Assembly (NCBI RefSeq): GCF_003576475.1
Contig: NZ_QWGR01000004.1
Span: 434,001-498,000 of the forward strand
Source: Maribellus luteus
GTDB lineage: Bacteria; Bacteroidota; Bacteroidia; Bacteroidales; Prolixibacteraceae
Direction of reading: 5' to 3'
Length of the DNA: 64,000 nucleotides
Under the pieces are notes generated by a model. That model did not search any database, was not told the origin of the DNA, and saw nothing but the letters and a program-made list of their open reading frames with translations. Positions 8,939 through 18,552 of this stretch are shown one piece after another. A program made the translations under genes and the position numbers. The stretch's first letter is position 1, and every line of letters starts with the position of its first letter.

Positions 8939-11272
8939 ATGCATAATAACCTCGTAATTGTTGAGTCTCCGGCAAAAGCAAAAACTATTGAAAAATTCCT
9001 TGGTGAGGGGTATACTGTTACCTCCAGCATGGGGCATGTCAGAGACCTGGAAAAGAAGGACTTTGGGATTGATATCGAGAAAAACTATTTGCCAAAATAC
9101 GTAGTTACACCCGATAAGAAAAAGATCGTTTCGGAACTGAAAAAAATGGCCAAAGATGCACAGGTTGTGTGGCTCGCATCCGATGAGGACCGCGAAGGAG
9201 AAGCCATTGCCTGGCACTTGATGGAAGTGTTAAAACTGAAACCGGAGCACACGAAACGTATCGTTTTTCACGAAATCACAAAAGACGCCATTACCAATGC
9301 CATTCAAAATCCGCGAAGCATCGACCAGCATCTGGTAAACGCCCAGCAGGCACGCCGGGTGCTCGACCGTATCGTAGGTTTTGAAGTGTCGCCGGTATTG
9401 TGGAAGAAAGTAAAACCGTCGTTGTCGGCCGGCAGGGTTCAGTCGGTGGCAGTACGCCTGATTGTGGAACGTGAGCGCGAAATTCGTGATTTTACAAGTG
9501 AATCTGCATTTCGGGTGATTGCAACATTCCTGGTTCCAGATGATAACGGGAATGTGACGGAATTGAAAGCCGAGCTTTCGAAGCGTTTTGAAACGCGCGA
9601 CGAGGCAGCTGCTTTTCTTGAAAAATGTAAAACTGCCGAATTCAGCGTAAGCGATGTGGCTAAAAAGCCAGGAAAACGTAGCCCGGCACAGCCTTTTACA
9701 ACTTCTACGCTGCAACAGGAAGCGAGCCGCAAACTTGGTTTTTCGGTTTCGCAAACCATGTCGGTTGCACAGCGCCTGTACGAAAGTGGAAAGATCACTT
9801 ACATGCGTACCGACTCGGTAAACCTTTCGAGCCTGGCCATCAATACTTCCAAAAAGAAGATTGAAGAACTGCACGGCGAGAACTACGTGAAGATTCGCAA
9901 GTTCAAGACAAAATCAAAAGGAGCTCAGGAAGCGCACGAAGCGATCCGGCCTACTTATATGGATCAGGAAACGGTGGATGGCACCAGCCAGGAACAACGT
10001 TTGTACGAGCTGATCTGGAAAAGAACCATCGCCTCGCAAATGGCGGATGCCATTATGGAGCGTACCACGGTAACCATTGATGTTTCCACCGCTGCTGAGA
10101 AGTTTATTGCCAGTGGAGAAGTGATTGTTTTTGATGGTTTCCTGCGGGTGTACATCGAATCAACCGACGACGAAGGTCAGGGCAACGGAAACGGACAAAG
10201 CATTATTCCACCCTTGCATGCAAAAGATGTGCTCAGCATGGAGAAAACCATCGCCACCGAGCGTTTTTCGCAGCGTCCGGCACGCTATACCGAAGCCTCG
10301 CTGGTAAAACGCCTGGAAGAGCTGGGAATCGGAAGACCATCGACTTATGCGCCAACCATTACCACGGTTCAAAACCGTAACTACGTAGTGAAAGAAGACC
10401 GCCCGGGTGTGGAGCGCGAATACCAGGTACTGGAACTGAAAGGCGGCAAAATAAAGGAACAAACCAAGACCGAAATAACGGGAGCGGAAAAAAGTAAGCT
10501 GTTCCCAACTGACATTGGCATTGTAGTGACTGATTTTCTGGTGGATAATTTCAGCGAAATCATGGACTACAACTTTACCGCCGATGTAGAGAAGGAGTTT
10601 GACGACATTGCCGATGGGAAGCTGGTTTGGAACGAGATGATCGATAAGTTCTACAAGCCGTTTCACGAAAAAGTGGATGATGCCCTTGAGAATGCAGAAC
10701 GTTCAAAAGGAGAACGGGTGCTGGGTGTCGATCCTAAAACCGGCAAGCAGGTATCCGTAAAAATCGGGCGTTTTGGGCCCTTGGCTCAGCTGGGCGAAGC
10801 TTCGGAAGAAGGAGGCGAGAAGCCCCAGTTTTCGAGTCTTCGCAGCGGTCAGCACATCGAAACAATTACGCTGGAGGAAGCGTTGGAGCTGTTTAAGTTG
10901 CCACGCGAATTGGGCGATTTTGAAGGGAAGAAAGTAAGCGTTTCTATTGGCCGCTTTGGGCCGTATGTGCGCCACGACAATAAATTTGTTTCACTCGGAA
11001 AAGAAGATGATCCTTATTCTGTTGGTTTGGAAAGAGCAGTGGAGCTTATTGAAATCAAACGCGAGAAAGACAAGAATGCGGTGGTGAAAGTATTTCAGGA
11101 AGATGCTGAGCTGCAGATCCTGAATGGGAGATGGGGGCCATACATTAAGTACAAGAAGAAGAATTTTAAAATTCCGAAATCAACGAAAGCAGAAGAACTT
11201 TCCTTCGAAGACTGCATGAAGATAGTAAGTGCAGCTCCGGCCTCAAAAAGTACGCGAAGCAGAAAAAAATAA
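8939..11272 (+). CDS. topA: type I DNA topoisomerase
   Basis: A 777-residue enzyme that relaxes negative supercoils. The ATG at 8939 is chosen because the sequence from it, MHNNLVIVESPAKAKTIEKF, is the canonical TopA start; the frame extends a further 11 codons upstream without conservation. The TOPRIM acidic cluster SDEDREGE binds magnesium, and the catalytic tyrosine is Tyr288 in ITYMRTDS. The C-terminal region carries Bacteroidota-type repeats (KIGRFGPLAQLG, SIGRFGPYVRHD, NGRWGPYIKYK) in place of zinc ribbons. A terminator follows before the arginase-like gene. Confidence 0.97.
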   Translation: MHNNLVIVESPAKAKTIEKFLGEGYTVTSSMGHVRDLEKKDFGIDIEKNYLPKYVVTPDKKKIVSELKKMAKDAQVVWLASDEDREGEAIAWHLMEVLKLKPEHTKRIVFHEITKDAITNAIQNPRSIDQHLVNAQQARRVLDRIVGFEVSPVLWKKVKPSLSAGRVQSVAVRLIVEREREIRDFTSESAFRVIATFLVPDDNGNVTELKAELSKRFETRDEAAAFLEKCKTAEFSVSDVAKKPGKRSPAQPFTTSTLQQEASRKLGFSVSQTMSVAQRLYESGKITYMRTDSVNLSSLAINTSKKKIEELHGENYVKIRKFKTKSKGAQEAHEAIRPTYMDQETVDGTSQEQRLYELIWKRTIASQMADAIMERTTVTIDVSTAAEKFIASGEVIVFDGFLRVYIESTDDEGQGNGNGQSIIPPLHAKDVLSMEKTIATERFSQRPARYTEASLVKRLEELGIGRPSTYAPTITTVQNRNYVVKEDRPGVEREYQVLELKGGKIKEQTKTEITGAEKSKLFPTDIGIVVTDFLVDNFSEIMDYNFTADVEKEFDDIADGKLVWNEMIDKFYKPFHEKVDDALENAERSKGERVLGVDPKTGKQVSVKIGRFGPLAQLGEASEEGGEKPQFSSLRSGQHIETITLEEALELFKLPRELGDFEGKKVSVSIGRFGPYVRHDNKFVSLGKEDDPYSVGLERAVELIEIKREKDKNAVVKVFQEDAELQILNGRWGPYIKYKKKNFKIPKSTKAEELSFEDCMKIVSAAPASKSTRSRKK

Positions 11273-11279
11273 CGGAAGA

Positions 11280-11311
11280 GGGCAGGTGATTTGGTCATTT
11301 GCCCTTATTTT
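11280..11311 (+). terminator. intrinsic terminator after topA
   Basis: GGGCAGGTGA (11280-11289) pairs with TCATTTGCCC (11295-11304), counting two G-U pairs, over a five-base loop. TTATTTT follows. It lies only about 20 bp before the next start codon. Confidence 0.6.
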
Positions 11312-11323
11312 TAGCCAAAAAAC

Positions 11324-12475
11324 ATGGACCTGAAACCTTATTTCGATGCTGTTGATTTTTCCGCTTATCCTGAGAAATCGCGTCTGAACTGGAAACAGAC
11401 ACTGGGGGCTGTTATCGAAAAAAATACGCAGGCGTTGAATGAGTCAACACTGGCAAAGGTGGAAGTGGCACTGATTGGCCTCCCGTTTGAAACCCTTGAA
11501 AACAGTTGTGTTCATAACTCGGTTGCGGATTCTATTCGGGCAGAGTTGTATCAACTGGCAGTTCCCGGTAAATTGAACATCATCGATTTGGGAAACCTGA
11601 AAGAAGCGCAGAGTCATAAAGGGAATTACCTCGCTTTGCGCGACATTGTTGATTATCTCACCGAAATTAACATAACTTGTTTGCTGTTGGGTGGTAGTCA
11701 GGATTTTTCTTACGGCGTTTGCCAGGCATTCCGAAACGATAAAATGTTTTCCTTTAGTGTGGTAGATGCCTTTCTGGATGTAAAGAAAGGTGTTGAAAGC
11801 TTTCAGCCCGACAATTATTTATCACGCATTTTTAGCAAGCAACCCGGTATTTTTGGCTTTAACCTGTTGGGGTACCAGCGTCATTACGTTCCCGATCAGC
11901 TTTTTAGTAAAACAAAGGGCGTTGGGAATCACCTGGGATTGGGGCAACTACACGGTAATCCTTTGCTGGCAGAACCTGTTTTCAGAAACAGCGATTTTGT
12001 TTCCTTTGATTTTGGCACTTTGAAATTTTCGGAGACCTATGGTAAACAAAAGCTTCCGAATGGTTTATACAGCGAAGACATTTGTCAGCTGGCAAGGTAT
12101 GCCGGGTTGAGTACAAGGTTGAAGGTGTTGGGGATCTTTGAGGTTCAGGAAGATGCCGGATTAACAGGGGTTAATATTCAGCTGGCAGCACAGGCAGCCT
12201 GGTATTTTCTGGAAGGAACGATTCAGCAAAGCCGTGTGAAACCGGAAGATCAGGAAGGCTTTATTATACATAAAGTAGAGGTGTGGCAGGTGGAAACACC
12301 GCTGGTATTCTACGAGAACAAGGAAAACGGTCAGTGGTGGATGCAACTGCAGTCGTTTGACAATTCGTTTCTGTATTTTGCCTGTTCAGAACAGGATTTT
12401 ATTGATGCAAGCCTCAATGAAATCCCGGAGATGTGGTTGAAATATGTTCAAAAAATCGACGAAATATTAAAATAA
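11324..12475 (+). CDS. arginase/formimidoylglutamase-fold protein, metal site degraded
   Basis: A 383-residue member of the ureohydrolase (arginase/HutG) fold by its overall pattern, but the three metal-binding motifs are eroded. GGxH is GGSQD (123-127), DAHxD is DAFLD (148-152), and SxDxDxxDP is SFDFGTLKF (227-235). So both histidines and one aspartate of the usual six manganese ligands are gone. Catalysis as an arginase is unlikely; a structural or regulatory role is inferred. It lies between topA and the T9SS locus on the same strand. It is often annotated simply as formimidoylglutamase. No his-utilisation genes are nearby. Confidence 0.8.
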   Translation: MDLKPYFDAVDFSAYPEKSRLNWKQTLGAVIEKNTQALNESTLAKVEVALIGLPFETLENSCVHNSVADSIRAELYQLAVPGKLNIIDLGNLKEAQSHKGNYLALRDIVDYLTEINITCLLLGGSQDFSYGVCQAFRNDKMFSFSVVDAFLDVKKGVESFQPDNYLSRIFSKQPGIFGFNLLGYQRHYVPDQLFSKTKGVGNHLGLGQLHGNPLLAEPVFRNSDFVSFDFGTLKFSETYGKQKLPNGLYSEDICQLARYAGLSTRLKVLGIFEVQEDAGLTGVNIQLAAQAAWYFLEGTIQQSRVKPEDQEGFIIHKVEVWQVETPLVFYENKENGQWWMQLQSFDNSFLYFACSEQDFIDASLNEIPEMWLKYVQKIDEILK

Positions 12476-12534
12476 TACACTTTTCAGAACGTTCTTTGCA
12501 TACCTTGTTAACAGAAGATTGTTACAAACAACAA

Positions 12535-12542
12535 TAATTTTG
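12535..12542 (+). promoter_or_regulatory. putative -7 promoter element (TAATTTTG) for the T9SS locus
   Basis: TAATTTTG matches TAnnTTTG 49 bp before the porP/sprF start codon. The best TTG elements upstream are spaced poorly, so this is tentative. Confidence 0.4.
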
Positions 12543-12591
12543 TTTCTTTGGCGGGGCAATAAATGGCTAAATTGCCAATTGAAAGAAGAGT

Positions 12592-13560
12592 ATGAAGAAA
12601 ACTGTTTCTTTTCTATATTTGCTGCTATTGGTTCAATTTGTGGTTTTCGGTCAACAGGACCCTCAATTTACAAACCACATGTATTACAAATTGGGGGCTA
12701 ATCCGGGTTATGCCGGAGCAGAAAACGCCATTAGCGGGCTGATATTGAATCGTTACCAATGGGTTGGATACGGGGGAGGAGAACCAAAGACCATGGTTTT
12801 TAGTGTGGACGCACCAATTAAGGCGTTTGGCGCTCCCGGAGGACTTGGGTTAAATATTGTGAGAGACCAGTTGGGTTATTATAACAACTTGTGGATCAAC
12901 TTGAATTACGCATACAAAGTTACAACTGGTTTGGGGACTTTGGGGATTGGAGTTTCCCCCGGGTTCTATAATTTTAATATATCTCCTGAAGAATGGGTTA
13001 CTCCTGACGATATATCGGGAAGTGGCGGAGGTGGTGGTGGAACAGACACAGGAGATGGTTCGATACCGAGTGAAGAGGCCAGTCAGCTGGCATTTGATAT
13101 AGGTTTAGGTGCTTATTTGTATTCCAGGGATTATTACCTGGGAGTTTCAGTAAGCCACATAAACGAAGGGGCTGTGAAGTACGATGATGTGGCAAGCGAT
13201 TATCTGGCAAGGCATTATTATGCTATGGGCGGATACAATATTAAGCTGTCTGATCCGTTATTTCAGTTGCGGCCGTCGTTCTTGTTTAAATCTGACCTTG
13301 CCAGTTGGCAGTTGGATTTAAACGCAAATGTTGTTTATGATGATAAGTTTTGGGGCGGATTGTCTTACAGAGTGCAGGATGCAGTAGCATTGCTGATGGG
13401 ACTGGAGTTGTTTAACGGATTGAGAATTGGCTATTCTTTTGACCTGGCCACTTCTGCGGTTAGAAGAAATTCTTTGGGGTCTCACGAGTTTTTTGTAAGT
13501 TATTCGATCAATGTCGAAAGAAGCCGCAACCAGAAATACAAGAGTATTAGATTTTTGTAA
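12592..13560 (+). CDS. type IX secretion system outer-membrane protein, PorP/SprF family
   Basis: A 322-residue predicted outer-membrane barrel with a signal peptide (cleavage after VFG). QQDPQFTNHMYYKLGANPGYAG is the hallmark start of mature PorP/SprF proteins, and the C-terminal EFFVSYSIN strand is typical of barrels. PorP and SprF proteins act with the T9SS, where they are linked to PorK/GldK and to surface anchoring of cargo. A Gly-rich insertion (SGSGGGGGGTDTG, about residue 145) lies in a loop. It is first in the gldKLMN cluster, the same order as porP-porK in Porphyromonas. Confidence 0.9.
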   Translation: MKKTVSFLYLLLLVQFVVFGQQDPQFTNHMYYKLGANPGYAGAENAISGLILNRYQWVGYGGGEPKTMVFSVDAPIKAFGAPGGLGLNIVRDQLGYYNNLWINLNYAYKVTTGLGTLGIGVSPGFYNFNISPEEWVTPDDISGSGGGGGGTDTGDGSIPSEEASQLAFDIGLGAYLYSRDYYLGVSVSHINEGAVKYDDVASDYLARHYYAMGGYNIKLSDPLFQLRPSFLFKSDLASWQLDLNANVVYDDKFWGGLSYRVQDAVALLMGLELFNGLRIGYSFDLATSAVRRNSLGSHEFFVSYSINVERSRNQKYKSIRFL

Positions 13561-13568
13561 ATATTGAT

Positions 13569-13585
13569 TAACACCACAAGTGTTA
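13569..13585. promoter_or_regulatory. inverted repeat between porP/sprF and gldK
   Basis: TAACAC-CACAA-GTGTTA is a perfect 6-bp inverted repeat 8 bp after the porP/sprF stop codon. There is no T-run, so it is not a terminator. It could be an operator or a processing hairpin in the 108-bp gap before gldK. Confidence 0.3.
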
Positions 13586-13668
13586 GGGCAAGACGTAATA
13601 TATTTTTTTACTTTTATTGTTGTTAACTTTTGCAGAAAAAGGTGCTTAGCTAAGAAAAGATACAAACT

Positions 13669-15015
13669 ATGAGAAAACCACTATTAATTGCAGTAGTATT
13701 CACATTGGCGTTAAGTTTATCGGGCTGTTTGGGCGGTGGTTCAGGTGGCAACGGTGAATTGGTCGGAGTACAAAAGAGGCAACGGTTTAAAGAGACGCAA
13801 CCTTACGGAATGGTATACATCCGCAGGGGAAGTTTCAATATCGGACCCAGCGACCAGGATGCGAGCAGCGCCGGAGTACCTACCAAAACAGTTTCTCAGG
13901 AACCATTTTGGATGGACGATACTGAAATTACAAATAACGAATACCGCCAGTTTGTTGGTTGGGTAAAGGAAAAAATGGCGCGCGAGATGCTGGCCGACCA
14001 ATATCCAGAATTCATGATTACCGAAGACCGGCAGGGAAATCCGATCGATCCGCCTCAAATTAACTGGGACGAAAAAATCGACTGGGAAGATCCTGACATG
14101 CAGATGGCCATGGAAGATCTTTACATTCCTGAAAATGAAAGATTCTTCGGGAAAAAGGAAATTGATGCACGTAAGCTGTTTTATGAATACTGGTGGGTTG
14201 ACTTAAACCAGGCAGCCAAGCGCAGCAACAGCTACAACTACGAAACGCAACGTTACGAAGGTAACGTTTACAATACCGAGGGAGACCTGGTTCCGATTGA
14301 GAACCGTTCTTCTTTTATGATGCGCGACCAGGTGCATGTTTATCCCGATACCTTGTGCTGGATCAGGGATTTCACTTATTCTTATAACGAGCCGCTTGCT
14401 ACCCGTTATTTCTGGCACCCCGGTTTTGATGAATATCCGGTAGTAGGTGTTACCTGGAAGCAGGTAAACGCTTTTTGTAACTGGCGTACTAAAATTCAGT
14501 CAGATTATCTGGATGAAAGAGGTGAGCCTACTTTGATGGAATACCGTTTACCCACCGAGGTTGAATGGGAATACGCAGCTCGCGGCGGGAAAGATTTTTC
14601 TATGTATCCATGGGGAGGTTACTATACCCGCGATGACAAGGGAGTATTCTTAGCCAACTTTAAGCCTTTGAGAGGTAACTATGTGGAAGACGGCGGAATC
14701 GCCTCGATGAAAGTGGGGAGCTACGATCCGAACGAATACGGCTTGTACGATATGTCAGGTAACGTGGCCGAATGGACAAGTACTGCATACGACGAAGCAG
14801 GTTACAACTACTTTAGCGACCTCAACCCTACTTTTACCTACAACGCGCGGAAAGATGATCCGCCGGTAATGAAACGCAAGGTAATCAGAGGGGGATCCTG
14901 GAAGGACATTTCGCAATTTGTACAGGTATCGACCCGGAGCTTTGAATACCAGGACACTACTAAATCATACGTTGGGTTCAGGTGTGTACGTTCAACCTTT
15001 GGTGATGAATTTTAG
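13669..15015 (+). CDS. gldK: T9SS ring lipoprotein GldK (PorK)
   Basis: A 448-residue lipoprotein (lipobox SLSGC, Cys20) with an FGE-sulfatase-type domain. The markers are FWMDDTEITNNEYRQFV near the start, YRLPTEVEWEYAARGG and YPWGGYYTRD in the centre, and GNVAEWT and KRKVIRGGSWKD near the end. GldK/PorK with GldN/PorN forms the large periplasmic ring attached to the outer membrane in the T9SS. The long insertion after the first block (about 100-215) is typical of GldK against plain FGE proteins. The domain has a structural role here, with no sulfatase-modifying activity implied. It precedes gldL by 37 bp. Confidence 0.96.
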   Translation: MRKPLLIAVVFTLALSLSGCLGGGSGGNGELVGVQKRQRFKETQPYGMVYIRRGSFNIGPSDQDASSAGVPTKTVSQEPFWMDDTEITNNEYRQFVGWVKEKMAREMLADQYPEFMITEDRQGNPIDPPQINWDEKIDWEDPDMQMAMEDLYIPENERFFGKKEIDARKLFYEYWWVDLNQAAKRSNSYNYETQRYEGNVYNTEGDLVPIENRSSFMMRDQVHVYPDTLCWIRDFTYSYNEPLATRYFWHPGFDEYPVVGVTWKQVNAFCNWRTKIQSDYLDERGEPTLMEYRLPTEVEWEYAARGGKDFSMYPWGGYYTRDDKGVFLANFKPLRGNYVEDGGIASMKVGSYDPNEYGLYDMSGNVAEWTSTAYDEAGYNYFSDLNPTFTYNARKDDPPVMKRKVIRGGSWKDISQFVQVSTRSFEYQDTTKSYVGFRCVRSTFGDEF

Positions 15016-15052
15016 ACTTGTTTGAATAAATTTAACTTTATACCATTCCATT

Positions 15053-15955
15053 ATGAACCTCGGAGAACTTTTTAAAACAAAACGCTGGAAGACTTTCATG
15101 GGCTATGTATACGGCTGGGGTGCAGCAGTTGTGCTGATTGGTGCACTTTTCAAACTGGAGCACTGGCAGTATTCGGGTCTTTTGCTGACCATTGGACTTT
15201 CCACTGAAGCACTGATCTTTTTCCTTTCAGCTTTTGAGCCATCAACGGAACAACCCGACTGGGGTAAAGTGTATCCTGAGTTACGGGAAGACTATGAACT
15301 GGCTGAACTTGAGGAACTGAAGCCGCGGAAAAACGGCCTGGAGCAATTACTAAACGGCTCGCAACTAACACCTGATCTGCTGGACAGGGTTGGTAAAGGT
15401 TTAAATGAACTGAGTAACACCGCACGTGGCATCAGCGATATTTCGTCGGCCACGCTGGCAACTGACATGTATGTTAAAAATCTTGGTTCGGCCTCTGAAT
15501 CAATGAATACCTTTGCTGAAATCAACAACAGGGCGAACGATTCAATCAACCGTTCAGTTACAACCTTGCTGGATTCGTATACATCGGCAGCCACGCAGCT
15601 ATCGGCAACCGGAAGCAGTCTTTCCGATACGTATAACAAATCAGCCGAAGTTATTTCACAAGGTTTGCAAAACATTGGAAGCAGTTCAAAAGAATATGCC
15701 ACTAACCTGGATAAACTTAACAAGAATCTGAATTCGCTAAACAGCAATTTCGAGTTGCAATTACAAGATACAAAAGAACAGTTTAAAGCCAGTCAGCAAT
15801 TCAGCAAAGATCTTTCAGAAATGAACTCCATTCTGACTTCTTCGGTGGACGAGCTGAAAAAATACAAGGAAAATGCCGAACAACTCAACAAAAACCTGGA
15901 AGCGTTGAATACGATTTACGGGAATATGTTGGGGGCAATGAGCTATAAAAAATAA
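15053..15955 (+). CDS. gldL: T9SS motor protein GldL (PorL)
   Basis: A 300-residue inner-membrane protein with two spans (about 17-36 and 41-60). LFKLEHWQYSGLLLTIGLSTEA matches the conserved membrane hairpin of GldL. GldL and GldM form the proton-driven rotary motor that powers secretion and gliding, and the glutamate in the second span (TEALIFFL) corresponds to the residue family studies link to proton flow. The rest is a long cytoplasmic coiled coil rich in Asn, Ser and Leu (about 115-295). The gene lies tightly between gldK and gldM (19 bp to gldM). Confidence 0.95.
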   Translation: MNLGELFKTKRWKTFMGYVYGWGAAVVLIGALFKLEHWQYSGLLLTIGLSTEALIFFLSAFEPSTEQPDWGKVYPELREDYELAELEELKPRKNGLEQLLNGSQLTPDLLDRVGKGLNELSNTARGISDISSATLATDMYVKNLGSASESMNTFAEINNRANDSINRSVTTLLDSYTSAATQLSATGSSLSDTYNKSAEVISQGLQNIGSSSKEYATNLDKLNKNLNSLNSNFELQLQDTKEQFKASQQFSKDLSEMNSILTSSVDELKKYKENAEQLNKNLEALNTIYGNMLGAMSYKK

Positions 15956-15974
15956 CATTCTGAAAGAATAGCAT

Positions 15975-17585
15975 ATGGGAGCAAAAAATTGCCCGGAAAC
16001 ACCGAGGCAAAAAATGATAAACATGATGTACATCGTGCTCACCGCAATGTTGGCATTAAACGTTGCGGCAGAGGTGCTGGAGGCTTTCAGAGTGGTTGAC
16101 TCGAGCCTGTTGCAGACGCTGGAGGCGGTTGACATCCAGAATGCTCAGTTATACGCATCATTTGACCAGGCCTATGCCGAAAACCCAACCAAAGTTGCAG
16201 AATGGAAGGATAAAGCCGACGAGGTGAAAGCCAAATCTAAAGAGATGATCAACTTTGTTTGGCAACTGAAGGACGACATGGTTAATTACTCGGGAAGTAA
16301 GCCTGTGAACGAAGATAACATTCTTACGGAAGAAGATTATTTTCATATTACAGTAGCCGGAGATACAGTAGAACTTGGTAAGGTAGATGATCTGAACGGC
16401 CCGTCGGAATACATGATCACCCAAAAACATGCTACCGAATTGAGGGAGAAAATTGCAGAATACAAAGCCTTCTTAGTTAGTATAGTGGGAGAAGATAACG
16501 AGGAATTGAAAAAAACAGTTCTGAGTGAATTGAAAACCGAAGATCCGAAAGGGAATATAAAAAGCGGAACTGAAAAAAAATCATGGGAGTCAGAGCATTT
16601 CGAGAATAAACCCTTGATTGCTGTGCTTACTTTGCTTTCAAAAATACAGATTGATGTAAAAAATTCGGAATCAAACATGGTAAAATACCTGTATTCTGAG
16701 ATTGATGCAGGTTCCTTCAAGTTTAACCGCCTGGGGGCGATGGTATTGCCTAATTCAAACGTTGTGTTGATGGGCGACGAATACAAGGCCGATGTTATTT
16801 TGGCCGCAGAAGATACTACGCAGCAACCCGAGATTATTATCAACGGGCGTGCTTTTCCTGTAAAAGATGGAAAAGCCACTTATGTTGGAAATACTGACAA
16901 ACCGGGTGTGTTTAAATGGAGTGGGTTGATCAAATATAAAACTCCGGGTGGAATTATTAAAAGCTATCCTTTTGAACAGGAATACCAGGTTACTCAGCCG
17001 TCAGTAACTATGTCGGCCACTAAAATGAACGTTTTCTACAAAGGTTTGGACAACCCCTTCGAGGTGAGTGGTGGTTCGATCCCAAGTGAAAACCTGGAGG
17101 TGACGATGACAAACGGTAAGATTGTTCGAAACGGAAACCTTTTCACAATCAATCCTACAGATTTAGATGCAACTGGGAAGAAAACAAAAGTCAGTGTTTA
17201 TGCCAAAATTAATGGCGATCGCAGGTTAATAGGTACGTCTGATTGGCGTGTAAAAGAAGTTCCGGACCCTGTTGCTCAAGTGGCTGGTATTTCCGGAGGA
17301 AATATTAAAAAGGAACTTTTAACCATTCAAGATGGTGTAATGGCAGTACTGGAAGATTTTGATTTTGAGTTCAAATACACAGTCACTCAATTTACCCTTG
17401 AAACGACAGGGAGCGATGGGTATTCCAATCCATATCCGGTAAAAGGGAACCGATTTTCTCAACAGCAAAAAGACGCTCTTAAGAGAGTCAATATAAATAC
17501 CTGGGTCAATATTACTGACATTAAAGCGGTTGGTGACGATGGTTCTACCAGAGACCTGGATCCAATCTCGTTAAAAATAAAATAA
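15975..17585 (+). CDS. gldM: T9SS motor/periplasmic shaft protein GldM (PorM)
   Basis: A 536-residue protein beginning with MGAKNCPETPRQKMINMMYI, the characteristic GldM start. One membrane span follows (about 15-33, YIVLTAMLALNVAAEVL), and then a long periplasmic region of the D1-D4 domain type. GldM pairs with GldL in the inner membrane and extends across the periplasm to contact the GldK/GldN ring. The usual family length is near 510-520, so this is normal. The gene is followed after 5 bp by gldN, which indicates cotranscription. Confidence 0.96.
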   Translation: MGAKNCPETPRQKMINMMYIVLTAMLALNVAAEVLEAFRVVDSSLLQTLEAVDIQNAQLYASFDQAYAENPTKVAEWKDKADEVKAKSKEMINFVWQLKDDMVNYSGSKPVNEDNILTEEDYFHITVAGDTVELGKVDDLNGPSEYMITQKHATELREKIAEYKAFLVSIVGEDNEELKKTVLSELKTEDPKGNIKSGTEKKSWESEHFENKPLIAVLTLLSKIQIDVKNSESNMVKYLYSEIDAGSFKFNRLGAMVLPNSNVVLMGDEYKADVILAAEDTTQQPEIIINGRAFPVKDGKATYVGNTDKPGVFKWSGLIKYKTPGGIIKSYPFEQEYQVTQPSVTMSATKMNVFYKGLDNPFEVSGGSIPSENLEVTMTNGKIVRNGNLFTINPTDLDATGKKTKVSVYAKINGDRRLIGTSDWRVKEVPDPVAQVAGISGGNIKKELLTIQDGVMAVLEDFDFEFKYTVTQFTLETTGSDGYSNPYPVKGNRFSQQQKDALKRVNINTWVNITDIKAVGDDGSTRDLDPISLKIK

Positions 17586-17590
17586 GGAAT

Positions 17591-18442
17591 ATGAAGAAGT
17601 TAGCGATTTATCTTGGCATGCTTGTTTTTGTATTGAGTTTGGCTCACAAAAACTCGAACGCCCAAATTGTAAATGGCGCCTATAAGCAAAACGACATTTA
17701 TGAAAAGAAACCGATGCCATTGGTTTCGGTAAGGGAGGCCGACGTTTTTTGGTCGAAGAAAATATGGCGTGTCATTGATTTACGTGAAAAGGCAAACATT
17801 CCGTTATATTATCCGACAAAAGAAATTGCTGGTCGCGTAAATTTGATTAGTTTACTTTTAACCGGAATTGAAAATAGTCAGCTGACTCCTTACGATGCAA
17901 GGTCAGACGATGATTTTAAAGTGCCGATGACCTATACCCAGGTAAAAGAACTTTTTGGTGCAAAAGCAACCACACAGGAGAAGATTAATTTCGATACAGG
18001 TGAAAAAGAGAATGTAGTTGTTCAGGGAGATATTCGCAGAGAAGAAATTAAACAGTATATGTTGAAAGAAGAGTGGTATTTCGACAAACAGACTTCAACT
18101 TTGAATGTTCGCATATTGGGTATTTGCCCGATTCGCGAATATGTAAGTGAAGGAGATGCGTCGGGACAGATACGTCGCCAGAAGGTATTCTGGATCTATT
18201 TCCCGGAAGCGCGTCCGTTGCTGGCTACTAACCTAGCTCTGAATCCGGTTAACGATGCGCGCCAGCAGTCGTTCGACGATTTGTTCATCAAGCGAATGTT
18301 TACCAGTTACATTGTAAAGGAATCGAATATGTATAACGATCGTGATATCAGTACCTATTTAAGTGGTATCGATGCAATGCTGGAATCGAAACGTATCGAA
18401 AACGATATTTTCAACTACGAACAAGATCTTTGGGAATATTAA
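17591..18442 (+). CDS. gldN: T9SS ring protein GldN (PorN)
   Basis: A 283-residue periplasmic protein with a signal peptide (cleavage after SNAQ at about 25). The conserved GldN pattern is clear: VREADVFWSKKIWRVIDLRE, the basic/aromatic KEEWYFDKQTSTLNVRILGI, and the C-terminal LFIKRMFTSYIVKESNMYND block. GldN binds GldK to make the periplasmic ring. It closes the gldKLMN unit, and an intrinsic terminator follows 20 bp after the stop. No GldO-like second copy of gldN is seen nearby. Confidence 0.96.
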   Translation: MKKLAIYLGMLVFVLSLAHKNSNAQIVNGAYKQNDIYEKKPMPLVSVREADVFWSKKIWRVIDLREKANIPLYYPTKEIAGRVNLISLLLTGIENSQLTPYDARSDDDFKVPMTYTQVKELFGAKATTQEKINFDTGEKENVVVQGDIRREEIKQYMLKEEWYFDKQTSTLNVRILGICPIREYVSEGDASGQIRRQKVFWIYFPEARPLLATNLALNPVNDARQQSFDDLFIKRMFTSYIVKESNMYNDRDISTYLSGIDAMLESKRIENDIFNYEQDLWEY

Positions 18443-18462
18443 TACAGAGAAAAAACATATGC

Positions 18463-18490
18463 AGCCTTATGGAAACATAAGGCTTTTTTT
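18463..18490 (+). terminator. intrinsic terminator after gldN
   Basis: Eight-base arms AGCCTTAT (18463-18470) and ATAAGGCT (18477-18484) around the loop GGAAAC, followed by six T. It separates the gldKLMN transcript from the second gldK-like gene 62 bp downstream. Confidence 0.85.
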
Positions 18491-18552
18491 TGAAACAATA
18501 GATATTACAAGCGTACGTTTTAATTACACTTTCATTTCTCCGGAAAAATTGC

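Noticed and set aside
13569-13585. TAACAC/GTGTTA inverted repeat as another site for the NikR-like regulator
   Set aside because: The half-site core resembles GTGTTAC, but here the halves are inverted and 5 bp apart, unlike the 13-bp-spaced direct repeats at 21.8 and 22.2 kb; it is probably unrelated.
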